A stretch of 64,000 nt of DNA from Paragonimus skrjabini miyazakii (taxonomy: Eukaryota > Platyhelminthes > Trematoda > Plagiorchiida > Troglotrematidae), in the NCBI GenBank assembly GCA_014338405.1, contig JTDE01002317.1:18980-82979 (forward strand). Direction: 5' to 3'. Below the pieces are notes generated by a model that saw nothing but the letters and a program-made list of their open reading frames with translations, had not been told where the DNA came from and did no database searches. This document shows positions 1 to 9,033 of the stretch, piece after piece; the first letter of the stretch is position 1; each line of letters begins with the position of its first letter. A program made the translations under genes and the position numbers.

Positions 1-470
1 CGGTTTCAGAAATACCACGTCCTGCATCTGTTTCAGTTGTCTGATGGCCTCATAATGTTCAGAGAGTAGACAACAATGCTGGCGAATGGGTGACGACATA
101 AACTGATGCGAAACATCAACCATTTTAGCACGAAACCAACCTGCAATTTCTGGCGAGGTGGAAGACAACACTTTTAGTTGATCGTATAGGTTTTTAAACT
201 GAACTTGAGTTGTTAAGCGATTAACTTTTTTCGGCGGAAGTTTGTATTTTAAGCCCAGAGAGAGCACTTCTAACTACACTTGCGTAAACTGTTTGCTTGA
301 CAAGTTGTGGACATGTTTCAGGGCATCACTGGGAAAATTGGGTTTGCTAATCGTACGATCCAAGGAACATTGGAGACTCTGAAGCGTTTTGGCAGCGGTT
401 TTCTTAAGGGTATTCTTGGCGAAATTCTCGAACTTTATACGGCATACCAGGGTAAGGTCGACTAGCATAG
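1..470 (-). mobile_element. Penelope-like element, N-terminal coding fragment cut by the window edge
   Basis: Read on the minus strand, 468 to 1 is one frame broken only by a single stop codon at 274-276. Recognisable blocks in order are VHNLSSKQFTQ, then after the stop LEVLSLGLKYKLPPKK, then QFKNLYDQL, GWFRAKMVDVS, and HYEAIRQLKQMQDVVFLKP at the edge. In Penelope-like reverse transcriptases such blocks (VLSLG...PPK; a long helical stretch; ALRQLK...DVV.L.PDKG) lie just before the first palm motifs, so the polymerase core should lie left of the window. The same blocks, more decayed, recur on the minus strand near 51600-51960. One nonsense codon in about 155 codons suggests a fairly young copy. 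It lies upstream of the homeobox gene in opposite orientation. Family call is from motif memory; a host gene is unlikely. Confidence 0.7.
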
Positions 471-1596
471 CAGCGAAGCGATATGTTTGTAAGTCTGAAT
501 ACGTTCACAATTTCGGACGTTCATGTAATACTGTGCCTATGTTTTTGGTTTTGTCTTACTCAGTGATATACTCGGTGATATTTCTTTCAGTCAAGAAATC
601 GTTGCATGACTGATCCGACCTGATTGGTACTTCGTAGATTATCTGTCTGACCCTAACTCATGAGTTGACTCATTTGGCAGAGTTATCTGAATGAGATTGC
701 TATGGTTATATTCTGGTGCTATACAGGGTAAAGCACATCTTAATTGCTACCGGTTTAACTGACGTTGCTGGACCGGTAATCTTGTGAGGTGGGGCTTCGA
801 GGTCTGTCCACTCAATGAGCTATCCGTTTTCAAGATACCCAACAGAAAGTTGCAAAAATTTGTGCACTCATTACACCGTATATTCATGTAACCAGAACGT
901 GCACAAATTTACGAAAACAGATTACTAACGTCCTGGGTTTGATCTGTCACAAAATGAATAACAGTTTATTTTCTTTTCTGAATTGAAAGAAATTATTTTT
1001 CGGGACATCCAACCCAATCATATTTGGTGATCTCTGGTGATGGCTGAGATGTTTTGCTGATTAAAATAAAGTGACCAACCCCCTCAAAATGGTATAAATC
1101 AACTGACCGATCCATACCACTGAGGTGAATTGGTTGAATTCCGAGACCAAGCTGGAAATGAACATATTCCACGGGCAGGTAGAACAATTTGAAGAACCAA
1201 TCAGGTTGGAGTATCATCCGGATGGCTGCCTGCCCAACCCACTAGACTGTCCTCACAACACGCGTGCTTAGAGTAGCGTTCGTATTTGGGTTGGTTGAGC
1301 AAAACTAACACACACATACACATCAAGAGATAGAGAAGAAGAATGCAGAATATCTCATTCGACTCTGTCACGCTGTCGTTTTGTGTTTCTATAGCAATGT
1401 CACAATCAACAGTCCGAACATAGATGATGAGTGCACTGTTTCCAACTCTTACCGGTCAGTGTGGTAGAGAATGCAATCGAAGATGTTAGATGGGTCAGAT
1501 CGGACGGAAGTTAGGGTGAGGTAGCAAAGTATACGTGTGCGTGTGTATGATTATGGACTGACAGGGAGGAGAATTTGTCCTGTGCTCACTAACATT
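471..1596. other. Unannotated stretch upstream of the homeobox gene
   Basis: No recognisable coding region or repeat was found. A minus-strand open frame of 74 codons (993-1217) has no motif I recognise. The promoter of the downstream gene would be expected here or further left, but I see no convincing TATA or initiator signal. Confidence 0.4.
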
Positions 1597-1618
1597 CTAA
1601 CTAACTAACTAACTAACC
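1597..1618. repeat. Simple repeat (CTAA)n
   Basis: About five tandem copies of CTAA. A related interrupted tract lies at 4031-4066. Confidence 0.8.
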
Positions 1619-1639
1619 TATTGTCCGTTTTGTCCCCCC

Positions 1640-1853
1640 TGTAACTTTGTTTCGTCTCAGTCGCATCACAATACGGACACATGTTGTTCGTTGTTGTTCC
1701 TGTTCGCTTTCTGGAGGCTGTTGCATGAACTCATCCTTATTATGTGAAAATTGTGTATTAGACATCACAGACATTTCCTCAACCAACCGGACAAGCATAT
1801 CATGACTCCGTGGACGTACACAGACTTCGTTTGCACTGAACCACTGAGCTAGT
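1640..1853 (+). promoter_or_regulatory. Possible 5' UTR with a splice acceptor at 1660
   Basis: A pyrimidine-rich run ends in TTTCGTCTCAG at 1650-1660, a good acceptor consensus. It lies 193 nt before the ATG at 1854. It could receive a cis-spliced 5' exon or, since flatworms trans-splice, a spliced leader. An in-frame TGA at 1845-1847 shows that coding does not extend upstream of 1854 in this frame. No transcript evidence is available. Confidence 0.35.
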
Positions 1854-2484
1854 ATGGCCACTGAAGTGCACTCACCCATTCTTTTGAATTGTGGCTATGC
1901 ACTCGATGAATTTGAATTGATGGATCCACGCGTCCATAGTTCCACAACATCGGGTCAAAGTCTGGATCGATCCAAGCCAAGTCCCGAGACCGAACACTCG
2001 TTTGGCACTGTGTCCACTTCACCAGAAGTGCAGGATTTTGCTCCCCATACAATACAAATGCATCTACATTCTACTGAAGCAATAAACCGTTCAACAACTA
2101 TACCACACCACTTGGGAATACTGTCTCACGCAGAATCTAGAATGAACATTGAACCACATTCGCCTGACCATCAGTTCGATTTAACTCAACAGCTAGGTCC
2201 TATTTCCAGTCGCCAGTCCATGGTTGGTTCCACTTATGAGAACGAAAGTGAATTGGTAGCGCGCCAGACAGCCAATAACATGTCTACTTTGGGACTCGGA
2301 CATCATTCTTTTGGATGCGAACATTTGACCAGGAATTTGATGGATGCGGAACAACATAGTTATGCAAAATTGCGCCAGCAGACACAAACAGAAACCTGGC
2401 AGGACAACTTTCTCGCCCAGCCAAAGCCTGTTTCTGATTCAAAACAGATGTTTGGCGATGTGGAAGAAGTGAAAGCAAATCATA
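1854..2484 (+). CDS. otp: Exon 1 (start codon) of the putative orthopedia-like homeobox gene
   Basis: The ATG at 1854 has A at -3 and G at +4, a favourable context, and an in-frame stop lies 9 nt upstream. The frame stays open for 210 codons and then meets a strong donor, A|GTAAGT at 2485; read through, it stops at 2490. The exon therefore ends after the first base of a codon (phase 1). The encoded segment starts MATEVHSPILLNCGY and is rich in Ser, Thr, His, Gln and Pro with no globular domain, signal peptide or membrane segment. This fits a disordered N-terminal arm of a transcription factor. The next open block with a matching acceptor phase is at 12918. Joining to the homeobox exon is inferred from strand, phase and composition. 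It could instead be an independent gene; I recognise no other family in it. Confidence 0.6.
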
Positions 2485-2808
2485 GTAAGTAGCTGAGTGA
2501 AACACTTTACTTATTTGTATTTAGGTTAACTATTAAAATGTGTGACTGAGTGAAAGTGATCAACCGTTTCCTTTAGCAACAGTGTAGCAGCATTACAACT
2601 GCTATCCGCGACAGTAGAGTAAACTAGCTCAAATTACAGCACAGATAAAAACGAACCTGCATCAAAACCGCTCAGGTTCTGTATGACCCAGCTACTCAGG
2701 TCACCAGTTGATACTACGAAATTCAGCTAGACTCAACAGTGAGGTTTCTGGTGACTCCATCAGATTTTCTTGTATATTTTATTTATTCGTCACGAACATT
2801 TACTTAAA

Positions 2809-2935
2809 TTACTGATGAGTAGTAGAGGATATGGTTAATTTCAAGTTGAAAACCACTCATATTTGATCGCAACCTTCGCATTCAGATGGAATTTCAGAAC
2901 AGCCTCTTTCGAAAAGACGGAAAATTAGGTTTCGC
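2809..2935 (-). mobile_element. Hammerhead short repeat, 3' part only (diverged)
   Basis: Begins on the plus strand with TTACTGATGAGTAGTAG, the same terminus seen at 10366 and 24501. A stretch follows resembling the family's CATCACCCACAATTGATCG block and its CTTTCGAAAAGA block. The ribozyme and tRNA-like head are missing or unrecognisable. Confidence 0.6.
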
Positions 2936-5306
2936 ACTGTCACCTGAATTCGATTCTCTGGACGATTTAACCCAACTAAAAGGATAGCATCAGTGTTTAG
3001 TCCTGTCGATTCCAAGCCGTTATGGTTGCTAAGCCGAATGTAAGTACCGTGATCAGTGGAAGTGCAACAAATTTCCGAGCTGGTTCATATACTTGAGCAG
3101 CCGGGAAGCGAATCCGGTAGACACATCCGGAACACCATCATCGTGATCCGATGAACCGTACAATCTTTTCTAGGCACTGAGTTCTCGAATGGTGTTTTGT
3201 TCCACTGTGATATTGACAACTATCAGGATTAGATCAATCTAGTTTAATTGCTGATGTTTAGACTGAAATACGGAAGTTGACCGAAATAAGATCTGTAATT
3301 TTAGCTTGTCGGTAATAGTTGCCATTAACGCGTTATTTTTTCACACGACCATTCTGTGATTAAATCTGTTCGACAGACATGGCCCCTTATCCTCATTCGG
3401 GCAAATTTAGTAGACAGAGATCTCAATATACAGAAAGTGTTATAGATTTGGCACACCGGGTTCTGTCCATCTGATCCTTTAAGATGTTTAGGTACCCTGT
3501 GCTGTTAACAAAAGGTAACTATTATCCCTTATCACTGGCATGTCAGGATTTCTATAACACAGTGTATCAAGGATACGGCTACCAAAAAGGAACTGTGCAG
3601 GACTAAAGCACAGATTTAGAACAAAAGCGTTTGCTTGTGTATTTTTTAAGTGCAAGTTGCACGACTAATCCAGAACTAACAAAATGAAGATTTGATAAAC
3701 CATCTGACGTTTACTTGCAGCTCTACGGAGAACGGCACAAGCTGTGTGCCGTAAGAAAATTCTTTTGGACAGTGGAATAGATATGTTTTAGGTTACCACG
3801 GATGAATCACATATTACTCATAACAAGCACACAATTCGGTAGTTGGTTGAAAACAGCATCCAATTACAAAGCTCTATTTCACTGGTAGACAAGAGTATTA
3901 AAGACTAAACACATTCAGTTGATTTTGCAGAAGAATCAAACATTCAGGTATTAACTGCTGTGGTCGCTGTTTTTCACATACTTGGCCCTTTGCAGACTCA
4001 GATTTTGCTTAATTAATTACGTGGACCGTAGTTAACTAACTAACTAATTAACTAACCAACTAACTCCATATTGTCGGGTTGATCATCTGACAAAGTGACT
4101 GATAATAGAACGGTATAATTGTTGTTAGAAGAAACCGAGGGACTTTTCTGGATGAATCAGGTCGCCTTACAATAATGTAGGTCTGCTTTTGCGTTGCATA
4201 TAGAAAGCGTATAACATGCCTGCTCTATCTACTAACATTGTACCAAACTTTAAGACTAGGTGTAATCAAGTTTAAATGTCATTCATTAGGCAGAGACGGT
4301 AACAAGTGTTACGTTGGATTGCAACATATAAGTGTGATTTGTAGTCTATGTTGATTGACTTTGTCCTTGAGGTCAACCATGGGAGACGACTTGTGCACGT
4401 GCACCTGTCATGTGGGAGAGTTATCAAGATTTTATTGAACATGCATAATGTGGATTTGTTCATTCACTTTCTCAGCTCGAAATAAACTGTATTGATTTTG
4501 TTGTAGTACCACGTTTCGTCCAGTAGAAAAGTGTATACTCTTAGTAACAAATCTAATACGTTAATTTTTTGTAGCTGTTAACGCGGATTTTGTCTACTCA
4601 CTGTACTTGGTTAAAATGATACCTGGAATGGTTGTCATCTTTGATGCATAGACAATCTATTCACATCGTAAGAAGAAGTCTTTACTGAGGTGTACACTTA
4701 GTTCAAAGACGCTCCCACCCATAAACACGACAGATTATAACATTTTTCTAATTGGATTGTCAATAACACGGTTGAATTCAAAGTAAAATAAGATACGTTG
4801 GAACCGTACCAAAATTTACAAACGTTCATTTCGTAATATACACATAGTTTCATGAAAAGTCTGCAGAGTAAGCCAGTTTATGCGTTCTCTGTAATACTTT
4901 CAAGGTCTAGTCTTCGTACACAATAGCTGCACATTTATTATTTCAGGCCCAGCATGAAAATATACACGGAAGTTCAGTATTATGGTTCACGTGTATCTGG
5001 TGTTCTTCATTTAGTGATATTTAGGAACCTCATGTTGCTTTTATACATATATATTGTCATAAATATGCATGAGAGCTATCAGTTTTCATATTTTTGGCAC
5101 CGAACCGAGAGATTCTTACTTAGTGTCAGTCCGGCTAGATCATAACTTACCAAATACAGCGTTAAATAAAAAATGAATTTCTTCCAATGAACACATTCTG
5201 CTTAAAAAGAATCCCGTTCTCACTTCGTTGGAATATACTAGAAACCGACTGAGTATTCATAACTTCAGAACAACTTAGGAATACTGGACAATCTGTTTCT
5301 GTTGAT
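2936..5306. other. Intronic stretch without recognised genes
   Basis: Nothing coding is supported. Open frames of 63 codons at 4272-4463 (minus) and 4954-5145 (plus) carry no motif. The interrupted (AACT)n tract at 4031-4066 is the only clear repeat. Confidence 0.4.
4031..4066. repeat. Simple repeat (TAAC)n, interrupted
   Basis: Imperfect tandem TAAC/CTAA units with two interruptions. Same unit as the tract at 1597-1618. Confidence 0.7.
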
Positions 5307-5340
5307 GACGTTACGCTTCTAACATAGAAGCTTCTTTAGA
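5307..5340 (-). ncRNA. Decayed Penelope-type hammerhead ribozyme motif
   Basis: On the minus strand CTAAAGA is followed by a perfect 6-bp stem (GCTTCT/AGAAGC, loop ATGTT) and GTAACGTC. Compared with CUGANGA...GAAAC, one core base (G5 to A) and one of the GAAA bases are changed, so it should be inactive. It shares flanking sequence (TTTGTAAC... upstream, TTCTGAA-like downstream) with the copy at 6387. Confidence 0.4.
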
Positions 5341-6386
5341 CCGGATAAACAGGTTACAAATTTGATGGTATCTACTGTGAGCTAAACTGTAAGCATTTCG
5401 AAATCGACCTTACACTGACCGTCTACTTGGAGCGCTAATTATTCTAGGATTGGTAGAACCAAGCTTGATGTGGAACGGTTTATTAGACACTCCTATGACT
5501 GGTAATTTTACCGGTAGGTCACCAAGTTTGTCCAGTAAACTAATTCAAGATACTGTTGCGCAATCAAACCTCAAAATTATTGGCATTCTACAAAGCGATG
5601 CTCATCCGAAGTTACTGGCCAACGTTGTGTGCACAGAAGTGGTTGAGGCAACCTATCCGGTTACCATGGTCGTGATTACATTTTATTTGGTGTACTTGTA
5701 GACGTGTTCAGTCCCTGTTTGTCCTTATCTGTATGATGTATATAACTGGCATGTTTTACGTTTTCGGCTGATGAGAGTAAATGAAATGTTAACATATCGC
5801 AATATATATTTTCCTTCTGCCCTGATGAAGTGGTTGAAGGGAATTCAGTGTTTCATATTTTACCGAAGTCGACTTGTTCCATTATCTGGTTACACTTGCT
5901 GATTAATAATAAACACGAAGATTTGGTGTAACTATACCGAATCTGTCTACAGTCCACCGTCAAAGTCTATTTTTGTCATTCTGTAAAATAACTTGTGCAA
6001 AGGTCACTCATTATGAATTTCACGATCCACGCTGTTAAATTAATGCATTGTCCTGTTCATGTTAGCTCACAGTACAGTTAACGTTGAGTGGATCCATTTG
6101 AACGGCATCTGATCAAGACACTCGTGAAATGCGAAAGTGTCCTGTTGTTGATATTCGAAAATCACTGGGGGACCGGTGAATATTAGTTATCAACCACACA
6201 ACAAACGTACGACAAAATAAAGCTGATACCATAATAACAACCACCTAACTATGCGAGGACGTGTAGCTGAAAACGAATTGCACTCAGCTTAGAATGTATG
6301 TTGTAACCAATGGAACTGTCCTTGATAAACTGGAACAACTACAAAATTTCAGAAGAATTTGTAAACACTCGGTAGTTTGTTCTATT
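5341..6386. other. Region between two Penelope-type ribozyme remnants
   Basis: Holds a plus-strand open frame of 83 codons (5450-5701) that I do not recognise. It is probably the 3' non-coding or terminal-repeat region of the Penelope-like element whose endonuclease lies at 6795-7022 on the minus strand. Confidence 0.3.
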
Positions 6387-6424
6387 GACAACGTTTCACT
6401 CCTGACAAGGAAGCCTTTTCATAT
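6387..6424 (-). ncRNA. Decayed Penelope-type hammerhead ribozyme motif
   Basis: On the minus strand ATGAAAA, then a GC-rich imperfect hairpin with loop TGTC, then GAAACGTT. The GAAAC-GU block with a two-base-pair stem III is typical of Penelope-type hammerheads, but the CUGANGA half has two changes. It lies about 370 bp downstream of the GIY-YIG remnant on the same strand, where such an element's terminal repeat is expected. Confidence 0.4.
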
Positions 6425-6794
6425 GGAATAATCCAGTTACAAATTTGGGTTTAATTAAGGCAGACTAGACGTAAACAACCGAATGAAGCAGAAGGTAACG
6501 TCATGGGTGAAGTATATATAAACAGTCAATGTTGGGTTCGAACTGCTAAGTACTGCAGGTCGGGGACGCGTAAACAGCTAGGCTGAAGTGAGTTGTCAGA
6601 CAGATCGATGAAAGAGTCAATTGTTTGTGCAAAAACCGATAGGGGGCTCATATTCTAAATGTGTTAAGATTGTCGCCTCATTCAACCATCAATGCAAGTC
6701 AGCCCCGTCATCTCTGTTTACGGCGCATTCAGTCCTAGCAGTTTCAGTGACCTCTGCAACTATGCCCCATGTATAGTTCTAAGTCCTCATCTAA

Positions 6795-7330
6795 TTACCT
6801 CAACATTTTTTGGATCAATTTTGTGACACGTGTCTAACGTGTGACAAGCGATTACACAATCTTTGATCTTGGCTTTGTAGTCCATTTGATTTCTGGGCGC
6901 ATTTCTAATGTCCCTTCGACGCTCATTTACTCCAGTTCATAGTAATCGTGCCATCTGCCAAACCTAAATTTGCGAACAGTCCATGCATCGTATTCTATAC
7001 ACACACTTGTCGGCCTTTTTAACAGAAGAGTGGTTCTTAAGATGCACCGAGATACGTTCTGACACCCATTTCTTTGATGACCGTGCGAATAGCCTCTGAA
7101 AGTCCTCCCTTAAATGGAATAACAGCAGTGCTTTTCCATTCCCTTAGTGCCTCCGGTAATGGGTCGAGTAACCGTCTTAATTGTCCTTTTGTCAGTTATC
7201 TTCTGTTCATTAAAGTGACTACCGTGTCTTCCAGTACTACATTTTGGCCATTCGCTTTATGGAACACTGTCTCAGTTTTAGCATACTGTTCTGCTCTACT
7301 GAAACTGGTAACAGATTTCACACTCTTTCA
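6795..7330 (-). pseudogene. Penelope-like element fragment: end of reverse transcriptase plus GIY-YIG endonuclease
   Basis: Minus-strand translation gives IPFKGGLSEAIRTVIKEMGV (7110 leftwards), which matches the thumb-to-linker block of Neptune-type Penelope-like enzymes. It continues with KKADKCVYRIRCMDC (about 7020 leftwards), then a degraded Y.G.T.R region, NERRRDIRNAP and CHTLDTCHKID. The order Cys-x2-Cys, conserved Tyr/Arg positions, then a His-rich end is the GIY-YIG module. At least three in-frame stops make it dead. The downstream minus-strand sequence holds two hammerhead-like remnants. Assignment is by motif memory; a host GIY-YIG gene is unlikely given the stops. Confidence 0.6.
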
Positions 7331-7762
7331 GTACTTTCCATAAGATCGCTGAAATTAGACTGAAACATTCTGTTCCAAGTGTTGCTTAGTACATGCTTTA
7401 GTTTAGCTGAGATTTCAATGTTAGCCGTACAACCTGGCTAATCCCTAATCTGTTCCAAACGTGATTTGTCGACCTGAACTATTTTCTCCCACTGCTGCAG
7501 AAGTCAACAGTAGCTCACGATAATCTCTGAACACTGAAATGCAACAAAGACATCAGACATGCGTTCCGATTTCACGAGGTCATCTGACCACGGTTCATAA
7601 TGGCAGCAGAAAAGTATCAATTGTCTAAAGATTTTGACCTGCAGCAAACACTTTCATCCTAACTGAATGCAGTAAGTATCGGCCGTTATTTTTAGTAATT
7701 ATTTTAGTCGGCGTTCTTCTTCACATCCCGGTTGCAATATTTCCGCCAGCAATATCCATCTC

Positions 7763-8010
7763 GATGAGTAGTAGGGGATTTGGTTTTCATATAGATTAAA
7801 CATCACCCACAATTTTTCGGAAAGAAGCACTAGACTCGAGTTTCGCTCTCATTAGAGCTCGTCAGTAGTGCATATCCTCGCCATTGTCGGGACTAGAACC
7901 ACAGCCACGCTGTTCATGGGCAGGCAACCGTGTTCACCACTGCGCTATTGATCCCACATTAGGTAGGACTGAATTATCGTATGTGAAATCTCAACCACTT
8001 TCGCTTGTGG
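7763..8010 (-). mobile_element. Hammerhead-bearing, tRNA-headed short repeat, minus copy
   Basis: Pol III-like boxes on the minus strand: A box TAGCGCAGTGG at 7947-7937 (fits TRGYNNARNGG) and B box GGTTCTAGTCC at 7900-7890. An intact hammerhead follows (7871-7827), then the conserved 3' block and terminal tail to 7763. The junction with the next fragment falls in a TTGTGGGTGATG-like stretch shared by both ends of the element. Confidence 0.8.
7827..7871 (-). ncRNA. Type I hammerhead ribozyme with minimal palindromic stem III, intact
   Basis: Read on the minus strand: stem I 5' arm GCACTA, core CTGACGA (7865-7859), stem II GCTCT/AGAGC with loop AATG, GAAA (7844-7841), stem III from the palindrome ACTCGAGT (7841-7834), cleavage base C17 at 7833, stem I 3' arm TAGTGC. 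All conserved core bases are present and both stems I and II pair perfectly. Predicted cleavage is between 7833 and 7832. The stem III loop would be only two bases, so dimer-type pairing is likely. Similar small hammerheads are known in schistosome short repeats and Penelope-like elements. Confidence 0.85.
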
Positions 8011-8058
8011 GTGATGTTCACTCTATATGAAAATCAAAATCCCCTATTGCTCATCAAT
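8005..8058 (+). mobile_element. Hammerhead short repeat, 3' end fragment
   Basis: Plus-strand 3' block TTGTGGGTGATGTTCA through CCCCTATTGCTCATCAATAA. Forms about 50 bp of inverted repeat with 7763-7813, so 7763-8058 alone is a foldback with the 3' tail at both ends. Confidence 0.7.
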
Positions 8059-8128
8059 AATCCTATACCGCTCAACAAGGCAATGATTTCTGTAATTTCA
8101 ATTTGGAGAGAAGTTCTAAACTAGTGGT

Positions 8129-8454
8129 CATCGATTGGAGTTAACAGGACAGTTACTATCTCCTATCAAAGCGATCGGGCAACCGGATCATTACTCACAA
8201 GCAAAAGTGGTTGTGTTCACATATGATAATTCGGTCGTGCCTAATGTGGGGTCAATGGCGCAGTGGTAAACACGGTTGCCTCATGAACAGCGTGTCTGTG
8301 GTTCAAGTCCAGGCAGTGGCGATGATATGCACTACTGACGAGCTCTAATAAGAGCGAAACTCGATTCTAGTGCTTCTTTTCGAAAGGGGCCGACTGGAAA
8401 GTCTATAGGAATGCGACAGCTGCGATCGATTGTGGGTGATGTTCAATCTGTATG
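8129..8454 (+). mobile_element. Hammerhead-bearing, tRNA-headed short repeat, near full-length plus copy
   Basis: The best-preserved plus copy. Order: 5' leader with GATCGGGCAAC at about 8171, A box TGGCGCAGTGG (8256-8266, full match to TRGYNNARNGG), B box GGTTCAAGTCC (8300-8310, full match to GWTCRANNC), hammerhead (8329-8373), the CTTTTCGAAAGGGGCCGACTGG block, and the 3' block ending GATGTTCAATCTGTATG. The A-B spacing of about 33 nt fits a tRNA-derived promoter. The 60 to 70 bp before GATCGGG are shared with other copies (GTTAACAGGA also at 42467), so the element has a leader upstream of the tRNA-like part. Confidence 0.8.
8329..8373 (+). ncRNA. Hammerhead ribozyme, core intact, stem III weakened
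   Basis: Stem I GCACTA/TAGTGC, core CTGACGA (8335-8341), stem II GCTCT/AGAGC with loop AATA, GAAA at 8356-8359. In the stem III palindrome G is replaced by T (ACTCGATT), losing one of three pairs. Predicted cleavage between 8367 and 8368; activity probably reduced. Confidence 0.7.
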
Positions 8455-8684
8455 AATATCCAGTTTCTTATGATGATTCGATCGATTTTTAAGTATTGAC
8501 AACCCTCCCGTTATTTGTCCACCCAGAACATACTAGTTAGCCGGCAATCCCCTTTGTTGCTCGATTTATTCATGAAGTCGTTCACCGAAACAAGGGTATA
8601 GGACTCAGCTAACCTGACCATTATCATCATAGACAGCAATACATCAGTATTTCACACTGATGTTTAACTGCCACACAATCGTGA

Positions 8685-9033
8685 AGAAGAAGAAACAAAC
8701 CCTATTTAGGAAGAGAAAAACAAAAGGGAGAGGGTAGGGGACCTAACCACTAAAAATAGCTACGTCTACATTCAAACATACAACATCAGGGCACCTACAC
8801 CTTGCAAACAAACAACCAAGCTGTAAGTGAAAGTAAGGCGTCATCAGCAAGACAGCTTCCTCACGGCTTTCACTGCCCCGCGTCATTAAGTGCACTCACT
8901 TCACAGACAACTCGGACAAACAACGACAACATTCACGCCACTGAGCTCGGTTAGCTGCCATCTTACCTAATATTTCAAGCCACTGACTCTCTGAGTCGCG
9001 GGGGTTCCAACCCGGGAGACGAACCCGATCTAC
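8685..9033 (-). mobile_element. RTE-clade LINE, 5'-truncated 3' end
   Basis: Minus strand from 9033 encodes VDRVRLPGWNPRDSESQWLE, then ILGKMAANRAQWRECCRCLS, ending at a stop at 8898-8896. The pattern R.PGW.PRD..WLE.L..MA.NR.QWR.C is the usual C terminus of trematode RTE elements; the RTE at 19235-19441 ends in the same way (PGWGPRDHSNRWLETLSEM). About 200 bp of 3' UTR follow, finishing in a TTCTTCTTC tail near 8685. The C-terminal frame is undamaged, but the rest of the element is absent to the right of 9033, as expected for incomplete reverse transcription. Confidence 0.75.

Larger units (their letters stand above)
7759..8454. mobile_element. Composite of hammerhead short repeats in inverted orientation, bounded by AATATCCA
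   Basis: A minus-strand copy (7763-8010) is joined to a plus-strand 3' end (8005-8058), then about 70 bp, then a near complete plus-strand copy (8129-8454). AATATCCA occurs exactly at both outer edges (7751-7758 and 8455-8462), consistent with a target-site duplication of the whole block. The left edge carries the family's GATGAGTAGTAGGGG tail; the right edge ends about 30 nt earlier. Confidence 0.65.

Noticed and set aside
2193..2505. Minus-strand frames overlapping exon 1
   Set aside because: Shadows of the plus-strand coding exon; no domain and no independent splice or start evidence.
5824..5850. CCTGATGAAGTGG resembling a hammerhead core (CTGATGA)
   Set aside because: No GAAAC block or stem II partner follows at a workable distance.
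8256..8310. A genuine tRNA gene, from perfect A and B boxes
   Set aside because: No cloverleaf arms or anticodon loop can be folded around them, and the sequence recurs as a dispersed repeat; it is a tRNA-derived promoter.
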